Below are positions 27,601 to 32,907 of a stretch of 32,907 bases of DNA, one piece after another; positions within the stretch are counted from its first letter, which is position 1; each line of letters begins with the position of its first letter. Position numbers and translations under genes: made by a program. Source of the DNA: Muribaculaceae bacterium (GTDB lineage Bacteria; Bacteroidota; Bacteroidia; Bacteroidales; Muribaculaceae); NCBI GenBank assembly GCA_016290765.1, contig JAEEVE010000007.1, forward strand, positions 1-32,907. The letters run 5' to 3'. The notes under the pieces were generated by a model. That model had not been told where the DNA came from. It ran no database searches and saw nothing but the letters and a program-made list of their open reading frames with translations.

Positions 27601-29019
27601 TATTCTGATGACATTATCATTGACCTTCAGGGCGTTAACACACTTAACAGAGGAGAGGGGGATACCACCTACGCCAATGCAGCATTCTTCAGTTATGGTA
27701 GTTCTGAAAAGAATTACTCATTAACCATCCGCAATACGGGAACCCTCAACGTGAACAGTCCAACATGGAGTGGCTTTAGACAGTACTATGGCACCCTTAT
27801 CGTCAAAGATGGCGCTCAGGTTCATCTGAATGGAAAGTATGGACTAGAGGGAGGACAGGCTGGACGAAATACACTGTTGATGCGTGGAGACAACACCAAG
27901 TTGGTTACCAATGGAACAAGCGCTTCACTCCGCGATTTTAACACGATCTACTTGCTCGACGGCCTGGCCATCACCCAGCCGGCAGGAGCACATCTGGTCG
28001 CAGATACAATCCATCAGAACACTTATGATATTATTCTATCCTCTTTGCGGGATGCCGACGGCAATACCATCAGTAACCAGGATGTGGTCATCTGCAAGCC
28101 CGCCACCTCGCAGTACCGCGTGGGTGACATCAATGCCGACAACAAGGTCGATGTGAGCGACGTGAACATCGTCATCAACATCATGCTCGGCAAGGCACAG
28201 GCCAGCAGTTATCCGGGCCACGCCGATGTTACTGGCGATGGCCGTGTTGACGTGAGCGACGTGAACATGATTATCAACATCATGCTGGGCAAACTCACGC
28301 CCGAAGTGCCCGAAGAAGAAATACTGGCACAAACCTTCACCGTGGGTGGCGTGTCGTTCAAGATGGCAAAGGTCAAGGGCGGTACATTCACCATGGGTGC
28401 CACCAGCGAACAAGCCGGCGAAGCCCAGAGCAACGAGTCTCCCGCGCATAGTGTGACCTTGAGCGACTACTTCATTGGCGAGACCGAGGTCACCCAGGAA
28501 CTCTGGCAGGCAGTGATGGGCAGCAATCCCAGCCAGTATATAGGCATAAATCGCCCCGTTGACTATGTCAGCTGGAACGACTGTCAGACGTTCATCACCA
28601 AACTGAACCAGATGACGGGCAAGACGTTCCGCCTGCCCACCGAGGCCGAGTGGGAGTATGCCGCCCGTGGCGGGGACAAGAGCCAGGGCAACAAATATAG
28701 CGGTATTCTCAACGATGTCACGAATGTGGCATGGTATATTGACAACAGTAATAGTAAGACTCATGTGGTCGGCAAGAAAATTCCTAACGAGTTGGGCTTG
28801 TACGACATGAGCGGCAACGTGTGGGAATGGTGCAGCGACTGGTATGGCAGCTACAGCAGCAGCGCCCAGACCAATCCCACCGGTCCCGCATCGGGCTCCT
28901 ATAAGGTGGCTCGTGGTGGCAACAGCCTAGGCGAAGCCACCACCTGCCGTGTCTCACGCCGTCAAGTCTTCACTACCACAGCCCATGGCCTCATCGGCCT
29001 CCGCCTTGTCATAGATTAG
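24640..29019 (+). CDS. Large secreted mosaic protein: BspA-like LRRs, beta-rich module, dockerin, SUMF/FGE-like domain
   Basis: The 1459-residue protein begins with a signal peptide (MKKLLTLIFALVAVMAGA). Residues about 40-520 and 540-770 are BspA/TpLRR-type leucine-rich repeats ('GVKTIGSYAFTEMPNLISLS', 'TLTEIGDYAFDNCG'). About 785-930 is a beta-rich linker. About 937-1137 resembles a beta-helix-like repeat module ('NTLKMNNATITCENNNCIEI'). About 1160-1217 is a two-segment dockerin ('VDVSDVNIVINIMLGK', 'VDVSDVNMIINIMLGK'), and about 1235-1459 is a SUMF/FGE-sulfatase-like domain ('GGTFTMG', 'RLPTEAEWEYAARGG', 'GNVWEWCSDWYG', 'GLRLV'). In true formylglycine-generating enzymes RGGS is followed by two catalytic cysteines; here the first is replaced ('RGGNSLGEATTC'), so catalysis is doubtful and a binding role is likelier. 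Base composition is visibly more AT-rich between about 26380 and 28080 than on either side, which suggests assembly by recombination. Confidence 0.85.
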   Translation: MKKLLTLIFALVAVMAGAFDNGDFTYTIMSDGTARIDGFKSSYTGTPTTLTIPGYVYDSGTQKYYQVKTIQNSAFSNNKTRSLTKVTIQYGVEDIYSYAFADCSSLTTVYLPSSIKGLANRVFNNTPLTYVNCAAEVMPSITEYGLAGITSDVNSRTWSCATPDGQAAANEVDRITSNFTTGWNPSSADLTELTFGSSSAGTLCNVYLNITEGWNPSTQDYGKAKLLCATANSSNTTGTLKFDYNQSVLQGMAHFYVTEIDKSFRLHGSSIKILDMSQTSKVEKIGAQAFYNCTNLTQAKVTAKVIEGGAFNYCTNLSSVQLYGTSESNCVQSLGTFAFARTKVSSIYIPAGLTSYGAGAFAYCTNLSSISVSSSNNTFATHAATPGCLYNKAKTILYQAAGKFGDLYFGNNAPDALTNITTYAFAGNTGMVSLDVPYGVKTIGSYAFTEMPNLISLSIPSSVTSFVSNSFYNLKALTLFSFNHATIPSSLNGSNTFYGIKSGCKLKVPKWRTAYYRNSVWNSAFSGGISEGSCDFYGYYSDNMFYYTVTSTASYTDDLVEPATTDGQLKLVNGGYGFDTTRVELILPDVVTHRGKTYTVTEIERETFRSDHISIKKVSGGAGIKKIGALAFAGDILNDELSWSGHSLSGFNIPNPVEFGDSMCMGCYMRDASLKIGERLERIGVRAFSKCFHGNYLIYYIREITLPETLTEIGDYAFDNCGRINYYITSTQRVTIGQNMFFPGVAKNRDIYGVIYAPLDQYLDISRQTQSWINNTEWHQTLRALYKPKTRWSLISVPDSRNLKMPDDHCYVVTGYNKSESTFSFAPLGENVILPGFTGILFKGTPGNIYKFEPSGLNVANLPNDYLVAPQGDAQYFSSSQGNGLVYVYDGASEMFNLQDATIYSGGAVLRIPQSVFGTDTPPVNVDCGIDFLPSVYINGVKVTAANASDLSVIDGVSGGLSFDFATNTLKMNNATITCENNNCIEIYSDDIIIDLQGVNTLNRGEGDTTYANAAFFSYGSSEKNYSLTIRNTGTLNVNSPTWSGFRQYYGTLIVKDGAQVHLNGKYGLEGGQAGRNTLLMRGDNTKLVTNGTSASLRDFNTIYLLDGLAITQPAGAHLVADTIHQNTYDIILSSLRDADGNTISNQDVVICKPATSQYRVGDINADNKVDVSDVNIVINIMLGKAQASSYPGHADVTGDGRVDVSDVNMIINIMLGKLTPEVPEEEILAQTFTVGGVSFKMAKVKGGTFTMGATSEQAGEAQSNESPAHSVTLSDYFIGETEVTQELWQAVMGSNPSQYIGINRPVDYVSWNDCQTFITKLNQMTGKTFRLPTEAEWEYAARGGDKSQGNKYSGILNDVTNVAWYIDNSNSKTHVVGKKIPNELGLYDMSGNVWEWCSDWYGSYSSSAQTNPTGPASGSYKVARGGNSLGEATTCRVSRRQVFTTTAHGLIGLRLVID

Positions 29020-29164
29020 ATAACAGATAAAAGATAATAGATGATAGGTGGACAAAAAGAATAAAAATTGATGAGTTTTGATAGCTTTGATGAAAAAACT
29101 CCACCAAATTCGCCAAACCTCATCAAAATAAATTCTATAATTCGAAAATTCGTGATAAAAAAAC

Positions 29165-29761
29165 ATGAAAGTTATGAAAAGAACGATTCAATTATTTGCA
29201 CTCTTGGCGGCGATAGTCGCCATGGTGACTGCTTGTGATGTGACCACGCCCAACCCGGGTGCTCTCGAAGGCCTGTGGGGCGAAGGAATGATTAAAAGTG
29301 GGAACGACGACATCGAAGTGGTGATGAGATTCACGCCCAATGCGCAGGACAGCACCAAGGGCGAGTTTATCATCTGGTATGACGGCACGGCGACCACCGA
29401 AGATGACGCTGGCGAGTTCAGCGTCGACTACAGTGTGTGCGACCTAGGCACCTACAAGGTCGAGGGCGACCAGGTGGTGCTGAACTACGACCCCGAGAAG
29501 GTGGGGGTGAAGCTTGACGAGGACGATGCGCTTGACCATGCCAAGGAGTTGCAGGAGGCAGGCGAGGAAGGCAGTGTCGAGGCCATTGCCGAGGACTTCA
29601 AGGACATGTTCAGTAGCTTCCTGGGCGAAAAATTCCAAAAGCTGTTCAAGGACCGTAACAACGGCCTGAACCGCCACACTTTCAAGGTGGAAGGCGACCA
29701 GTTGACCCTCGCCAGTGGCGATGTCAACGACCTCATCCTCACCCGCCAGGAAGAAGAGTAA
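29165..29761 (+). CDS. Putative lipoprotein of unknown function, possibly lipocalin-like
   Basis: The 198-residue product starts 'MKVMKRTIQLFALLAAIVAMVTACD', a lipoprotein signal peptide whose lipobox (V-T-A-C) would make Cys24 the lipidated residue. An in-frame ATG at 29174 (MKRTIQ) is an equally good start. The mature part is acidic, starts with 'LEGLWGEGMI', contains alternating beta-like strands, and ends 'FKVEGDQLTLASGDVNDLIL', the pattern of small lipocalin-like lipoproteins; that family call is a guess. A TAGCTTTG box at 29082-29089 may be its -7 element, but no -33 is seen. It is probably exported and anchored in a membrane. Confidence 0.7.
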   Translation: MKVMKRTIQLFALLAAIVAMVTACDVTTPNPGALEGLWGEGMIKSGNDDIEVVMRFTPNAQDSTKGEFIIWYDGTATTEDDAGEFSVDYSVCDLGTYKVEGDQVVLNYDPEKVGVKLDEDDALDHAKELQEAGEEGSVEAIAEDFKDMFSSFLGEKFQKLFKDRNNGLNRHTFKVEGDQLTLASGDVNDLILTRQEEE

Positions 29762-29819
29762 TTAACGCTCTTCGTGGTTCTCGCGAAGCGATAAAAATCG
29801 TATCAAAAGTTTCGAATGA

Positions 29820-29838
29820 TTCGCGTGCCTTGCGGTCA
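29820..29838 (+). repeat. Dispersed TTCGCGTG-TTCGCGGTTA-type repeat (copy)
   Basis: TTCGCGTGCCTTGCGGTCA here is a degenerate copy of an element also found at 72-86, 30588-30606 and 30695-30713, always between genes. It lies 71 nt before the 29910 gene; the rest of this gap (29762-29909) shows only a poor -7-like sequence near 29869. Confidence 0.5.
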
Positions 29839-29909
29839 TGTTAGGCATAAGGACAAAAGACTTGGCATTGTTTTTGCAACAACAATAGGTAACCCCAAAT
29901 AATATAACT

Positions 29910-30542
29910 ATGCGACAAATCCAATTATCCAGCATTTTGCGCAAGGCAAGCATTTGCCTTGTATTGGCATGCATCTGCCTCAGTGCCGCTGCACAGGGCA
30001 TGATTGACCTGTCAAAGATTCCCGTTCTGTGCGACCAAATCAATACATACCAACTCAAGAAGGTGCTGTCCGACGGATATGTATATGACACCAGCGGCGA
30101 TGCCGGGGAGATTGTTCTCACGCGTGACAAGGATAACCCCAACCGCTACACGTCGAGGTATCCCCAGTCACCTTACATGAAAGGATGCGACTATGAGGTG
30201 AAACAGCTTGGAGCGACGGTGGCTCTGTTCGGTTATCTAGGTCACTACCAGGGTGATCATCCTTACGTGCTACTTTTCGCTGCCGATAGCCACGAGAAGT
30301 ACTGCGAGCAGTGGCAAGAGCGGATGAAAGGCGGTATCGAGCATTGCGATTGGCTCTTCAACGTTCCTGTCGATGACTACTTCTTCATGGAGGTTGACAT
30401 CGACCAGCTCCAGCAAATGCTTTCCATGCTTGAGCAGTCCAAGCGAAGTGACGCGTTGGTCAGTTTCAATATCACGAAGCTGAACCAGCTCATTGAGCAA
30501 TACTACGAAATGGAGGAGGCCGACGACTGCGAAGCACAATAG
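29910..30542 (+). CDS. Secreted protein of unknown function
   Basis: I do not recognise this 210-residue protein. It starts 'MRQIQLSSILRKASICLVLA' and continues to a likely signal-peptidase site after SAAAQ (about residue 30). The mature part is mixed alpha/beta and acidic, with several aromatic residues ('YMKGCDYEVKQLG', 'DWLFNVPVDDYFFME'), and ends in a helical stretch rich in Glu/Asp. No catalytic motif, lipobox or anchor is visible. It is probably periplasmic or surface-exposed. Codon use is like that of its neighbours. It is flanked by intergenic copies of the TTCGCGTG repeat. Confidence 0.7.
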   Translation: MRQIQLSSILRKASICLVLACICLSAAAQGMIDLSKIPVLCDQINTYQLKKVLSDGYVYDTSGDAGEIVLTRDKDNPNRYTSRYPQSPYMKGCDYEVKQLGATVALFGYLGHYQGDHPYVLLFAADSHEKYCEQWQERMKGGIEHCDWLFNVPVDDYFFMEVDIDQLQQMLSMLEQSKRSDALVSFNITKLNQLIEQYYEMEEADDCEAQ

Positions 30543-30587
30543 CCCCTGTCGCGATGCGCGGTAATATTTGACAAAAGAACAAAAATA

Positions 30588-30606
30588 TTCGCGTGCTTCG
30601 CGGTTA
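30588..30606 (+). repeat. Dispersed TTCGCGTG-TTCGCGGTTA repeat (copy)
   Basis: TTCGCGTGCTTCGCGGTTA occurs here and, with one substitution, at 30695-30713. The preceding ACAAAAGAACAAAA (about 30571-30584) also matches the sequence before the copy at 72-86 (ACAAAAAGAACAAAA), so the repeated unit is at least about 35 bp long. Confidence 0.65.
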
Positions 30607-30608
30607 AA

Positions 30609-30673
30609 TCAGACAACAATAACAACACTTACAACAGATAATATAAGTTGTCGATGTTGTCAAAGTTGTCTGA
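30609..30673. repeat. Long three-block inverted repeat (hairpin or cruciform)
   Basis: TCAGACAAC (30609-30617) pairs with GTTGTCTGA (30665-30673), ACAACA (30622-30627) with TGTTGT (30655-30660), and ACAAC (30631-30635) with GTTGT (30647-30651). The blocks are separated by symmetric internal loops of 4+4 and 3+3 nt, with an 11-nt AT-rich apical loop. It lies between two TTCGCGTG repeats and upstream of the 30759 gene. Confidence 0.65.
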
Positions 30674-30694
30674 TCTTATTTTGCGTGAGATTTT

Positions 30695-30713
30695 TTCGCG
30701 TGTTTCGCGGTTA
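30695..30713 (+). repeat. Dispersed TTCGCGTG-TTCGCGGTTA repeat (copy)
   Basis: TTCGCGTGTTTCGCGGTTA differs from the 30588 copy at one base. It overlaps the region where a -33 element for the 30759 gene would be expected. Confidence 0.65.
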
Positions 30714-30729
30714 TTTTAAAAAATCTGCG

Positions 30730-30737
30730 TATATTTG
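30730..30737 (+). promoter_or_regulatory. -7 box of the 30759 gene
   Basis: TATATTTG fits TAnnTTTG. No good -33 TTTG lies 20 nt upstream; that position is occupied by the TTCGCGG repeat. The predicted start near 30744 excludes the ATG at 30735 and supports the ATG at 30759. Confidence 0.5.
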
Positions 30738-30758
30738 TTGTCTAAAACCCTGACGACT

Positions 30759-31808
30759 ATGGAAAAGAATAATCTACTGATGTTTTTTGCAGTGGTCGCG
30801 CTCTTCGCACTGTCGCTCAGCGCCCGCACCCCGCTGGTTGACTCCCCGGGACATATCCGTATGCTCGAACGCCTCGGCATACGCATGGATAGCCTCTACT
30901 GGATGGGCGACACCGTCAGAATGGAAGACTTTGGCTATTATGCCATCGATAAGGAGAAGCCCGCCCTGCTGGGCAAGGTGCATGGCTTCGGCGAACTGGA
31001 GAACGACGAAGAGGCCGACATGGGCATCTACAGCATCGCTGGCGTGAAGCAGTACCAGACCGTCATGGCGCTGGTGCTCTACAGCGTGGAGCATGGCGAC
31101 GGCTCGCATCAGGAACTCGCGGCTTACCACCCGCGTGGAGAACTCGTAGATTTTATCAACATGGGCTACTGGCACGACTGGATGGGCTATAACATGGATG
31201 ATGACCCTGTGAGCGATGTGGAGGTTGTCACCAACACTTTCATGACCCTGGATGACGAAGGCTTTGCCTTGCACATCGTGGACGAGGTGTTTGACATCCA
31301 TGAGCGGGAACAATCTCCCCAGAACCGTAAGGGCCGTGCCGAGAAGGTGGTGTACTACGCCTACGACGGCATGAACGGCTTTGAGCTGCAGGGCTTTGAC
31401 TATACTCATGACGGGCTGTATGTCGCCCAGCGCTATGCGCACGACGACATCCGCAACCTGCGCTATTATCCCCTGACCGACACCAAGGTGTTTGACCGCC
31501 TCAACGAGATTGCCGCGCAGCATGCCGTCACCCGTGAGGAGCCTGACGACTACTTTGACGACATCGACGGTGAAATACAAGATATCGTGTCCAATATGAT
31601 ATGGTACCGCCCCAAGTCCTTCATGCAGTGGCTTTACAGACACCGCGACGACCCCAACAACCACCTCACAGCCATCGCCACGATGTGTTTTGTCAGCGGC
31701 CGCTGCGATATTGGGCCAGTCCTCAGCGTACTCAAGGGCAAGGATGTCGCCAAGGTCCGTAAATACGTCTCCCACCTTCTAGACGGTTGGCAGGAGAACA
31801 ACCCTTAA
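30759..31808 (+). CDS. Secreted protein of unknown function
   Basis: The start at 30759 (MEKNNLLMFFAVVALFALSL) gives 349 residues with a plain signal peptide ending near SLSA. The track start at 30735 falls inside the -7 box. I do not recognise the family. The mature protein is acidic and rich in Tyr and Asp, with clusters such as 'EEPDDYFDDIDGEIQD' and 'YWHDWMGYNMDDDPVSD', and ends in a basic helical region ('LSVLKGKDVAKVRKYVSHLL'). No transmembrane anchor, catalytic triad or metal motif is obvious. The D-rich stretches could bind cations, but that is speculation. It appears to be a single gene. Confidence 0.75.
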   Translation: MEKNNLLMFFAVVALFALSLSARTPLVDSPGHIRMLERLGIRMDSLYWMGDTVRMEDFGYYAIDKEKPALLGKVHGFGELENDEEADMGIYSIAGVKQYQTVMALVLYSVEHGDGSHQELAAYHPRGELVDFINMGYWHDWMGYNMDDDPVSDVEVVTNTFMTLDDEGFALHIVDEVFDIHEREQSPQNRKGRAEKVVYYAYDGMNGFELQGFDYTHDGLYVAQRYAHDDIRNLRYYPLTDTKVFDRLNEIAAQHAVTREEPDDYFDDIDGEIQDIVSNMIWYRPKSFMQWLYRHRDDPNNHLTAIATMCFVSGRCDIGPVLSVLKGKDVAKVRKYVSHLLDGWQENNP

Positions 31809-31836
31809 TAACGCGAATAAAACAAATGATTCATCT

Positions 31837-31866
31837 GTAGGGGCGTGGCGGGAGCCGCGTCCCTAC
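31837..31866. repeat. GC-rich hairpin repeat GTAGGGGCGTGGC/GCCGCGTCCCTAC
   Basis: A 13-bp stem (11 Watson-Crick and two G-U pairs in RNA) closes a 4-nt GGGA loop. It lies 29 nt after the stop of the 30759 gene. With no T-tract it is a poor terminator; it looks like an extragenic palindromic repeat unit. It is followed by about 120 nt of very AT-rich sequence with the dyad ATTGTAATTACAAT. Confidence 0.55.
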
Positions 31867-31966
31867 TTAGTGTGCATACCTACCTTAATACCGATTGGTC
31901 TTATTGTAATTACAATAATCATAATCACAATTATCATAAACACAATAATTATTTTTTGGTCGATGA

Positions 31967-31998
31967 TTTGGTCACCCGTTGGAAGTGTTGTAACTTTG
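31967..31998 (+). promoter_or_regulatory. Promoter of the 3'-terminal beta-propeller gene
   Basis: TTTG (31967-31970), 20 nt, then TAACTTTG (31991-31998) is a near-perfect -33/-7 pair. The predicted start near 32005 gives a leader of about 32 nt to the ATG at 32037. Confidence 0.75.
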
Positions 31999-32036
31999 TG
32001 GCAATAATTATTTACGATTGAATGATGTATTATTTT

Positions 32037-32907
32037 ATGAAAAGAATCGCTTTGGCTGCGATGCTGGTGGCCGTGACATCCGTCACCGTTATGGCGCAGC
32101 CGGTAACTGTCGTGTCGACCCGCGTACTCGTCGACTCGTGTGCCTATTTTCCTCAGCTCAGTGCCGATGGCTCTCAGTTGCTTTACTCCAATACCGAAGC
32201 ATCTGTGCTCTACCTCAAGGATCTTGCCAGCGGACATGTTACCACGGTCGCCGATCAGGGATTGCCGGGCTTTGACGCCCGCTTCGCCCCCGACGGCAAG
32301 GTCTACTACGTGACGCAGCAGTTGAGCAAAGACAATCTCGTCTATCGTGCCGCCCATGTCTATGACCCTGCCACAGGCAGGTCACACCAGGTGCTCAAGC
32401 CCCAGCATGGTGCCGTCTATGTCATCGCCACACCCAAGGGAGTTGCCATCGAGGGTGAGTACGACAGCTATGTCTCAACCAAAGACATTGGTCTCTATGC
32501 CTACAGCCGCGATAGCAAGCTGTACCTTTCGAACGGCACGGGTGTGAGCGTCACCTCGCCTGCTGGCGAATGCGCGGGATACCTTTGGGCATCGTCCACT
32601 AACACTCAGATAATGTTTGAGGCCGCTGGCAAAGGACTGTACATCTGCGACTTGCAAGGCAATGTGAAGCATCGCCTGCCATCGGCATCGATGCCTGTGT
32701 GGCTTGATTACAATCTCATCGTTGCGATGACCAACACAAACTTCGGTGCCCAGAAAGACAAAGGAACCTACCTCTATGTCACCACCTTTGGCGGAGATGT
32801 GCAACGCCTCACTGAACCTGAAGAACATGCTGTACAACCGATGGTGGCAGGCAACAAACTCGTCTACGTTGCCGATGGTGGTCAAATCAAAGAGGCCACC
32901 CTGCAAT
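32037..32907 (+). CDS. Secreted TolB/PD40-like beta-propeller protein, 3' end outside the window (partial)
   Basis: This open frame has no stop before the window ends, so the ORF track omits it; 290 codons are visible. The start at 32037 (MKRIALAAMLVAVTSVTVMAQ) gives a clean signal peptide; in-frame ATGs at 32022 and 32025 are possible. The mature part repeats the WD40-like/PD40 pattern: 'FPQLSADGSQLLYSN', 'DARFAPDGKVYYVTQ', then blades such as 'GTYLYVTTFGGDVQRLTEPE' and 'QPMVAGNKLVYVADGG'. Such domains occur in TolB and in the N-terminal propellers of prolyl oligopeptidase-type peptidases; what follows downstream cannot be seen, so the full function is open. Its promoter is one of the best in the window. 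Confidence 0.8.
   Translation, partial: MKRIALAAMLVAVTSVTVMAQPVTVVSTRVLVDSCAYFPQLSADGSQLLYSNTEASVLYLKDLASGHVTTVADQGLPGFDARFAPDGKVYYVTQQLSKDNLVYRAAHVYDPATGRSHQVLKPQHGAVYVIATPKGVAIEGEYDSYVSTKDIGLYAYSRDSKLYLSNGTGVSVTSPAGECAGYLWASSTNTQIMFEAAGKGLYICDLQGNVKHRLPSASMPVWLDYNLIVAMTNTNFGAQKDKGTYLYVTTFGGDVQRLTEPEEHAVQPMVAGNKLVYVADGGQIKEATLQ

Noticed and set aside
30568-30753. 61-aa ORF between the 29910 and 30759 genes
   Set aside because: It overlaps the repeats, the three-block hairpin and the -7 box, and its composition is unlike a real protein.
32018-32275. 85-aa ORF at the start of the last gene
   Set aside because: It is in the wrong frame. The frame from 32037 encodes a signal peptide and propeller repeats and stays open to the window end.

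Overview
The window looks like chromosomal DNA from a gut-type member of the Bacteroidota, order Bacteroidales (Muribaculaceae- or Prevotellaceae-like). I base this on TTTG/TAnnTTTG promoters with about 20-nt spacing, very few Shine-Dalgarno sites, a fused nuoCD with no nuoEFG, an atpDCBEFHAG gene order, BspA-type leucine-rich repeats, and dockerin-like domains ending in 'INIMLGK'. I cannot name the genus from the sequence alone.

Left arm (1-4235, minus strand): the first codons of a secreted protein run off the left edge. Next come two paralogous secreted proteins, probably one operon (2384-4012 then 174-2351). Each carries a shared N-terminal domain, discoidin-like (F5/8 type C) domains and a dockerin-like domain. 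A divergent control region (4013-4235) with two good promoters and three copies of an operator-like motif separates them from a 7-TM AraC-type regulator (4236-5321). The regulator converges on dinB, DNA polymerase IV (5347-6432).

Core (6741-23932, plus strand): this is a 17-kb, 18-gene energy-conservation cluster. The order is nuoA-nuoB-nuoCD-nuoH, then a complete eight-gene F1Fo ATP synthase set atpD-C-B-E-F-H-A-G, then nuoI-J-K-L-M-N. The ATP synthase genes sit inside the complex I genes. The complex I is the 'headless' type without the NADH-oxidising NuoEFG module, and the ATP synthase looks H+-specific. The cluster starts after a consensus -7 box at 6591-6598 and ends at a strong hairpin terminator (23964-24010). 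Near-identical AT-rich leaders precede nuoH and atpD, with related sequence before nuoA and nuoI, so the nested block is bounded by similar sequence.

Right arm (24011-32907): a 0.5-kb repeat-rich, REP-like intergenic region leads to a 1459-residue mosaic surface protein (BspA-like LRRs, a beta-rich repeat module, a dockerin, and a C-terminal SUMF/FGE-like domain lacking one catalytic cysteine). Then come a putative lipoprotein, two unrecognised secreted proteins, and the 5' part of a TolB/PD40-like beta-propeller protein that runs off the right edge and is absent from the ORF track. The intergenic gaps here hold dispersed GC-rich repeats and elaborate hairpins.

No tRNA, rRNA, CRISPR array, transposase or phage gene was seen. 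Domain boundaries and family names come from reading the sequence and from memory of the families, not from searches.
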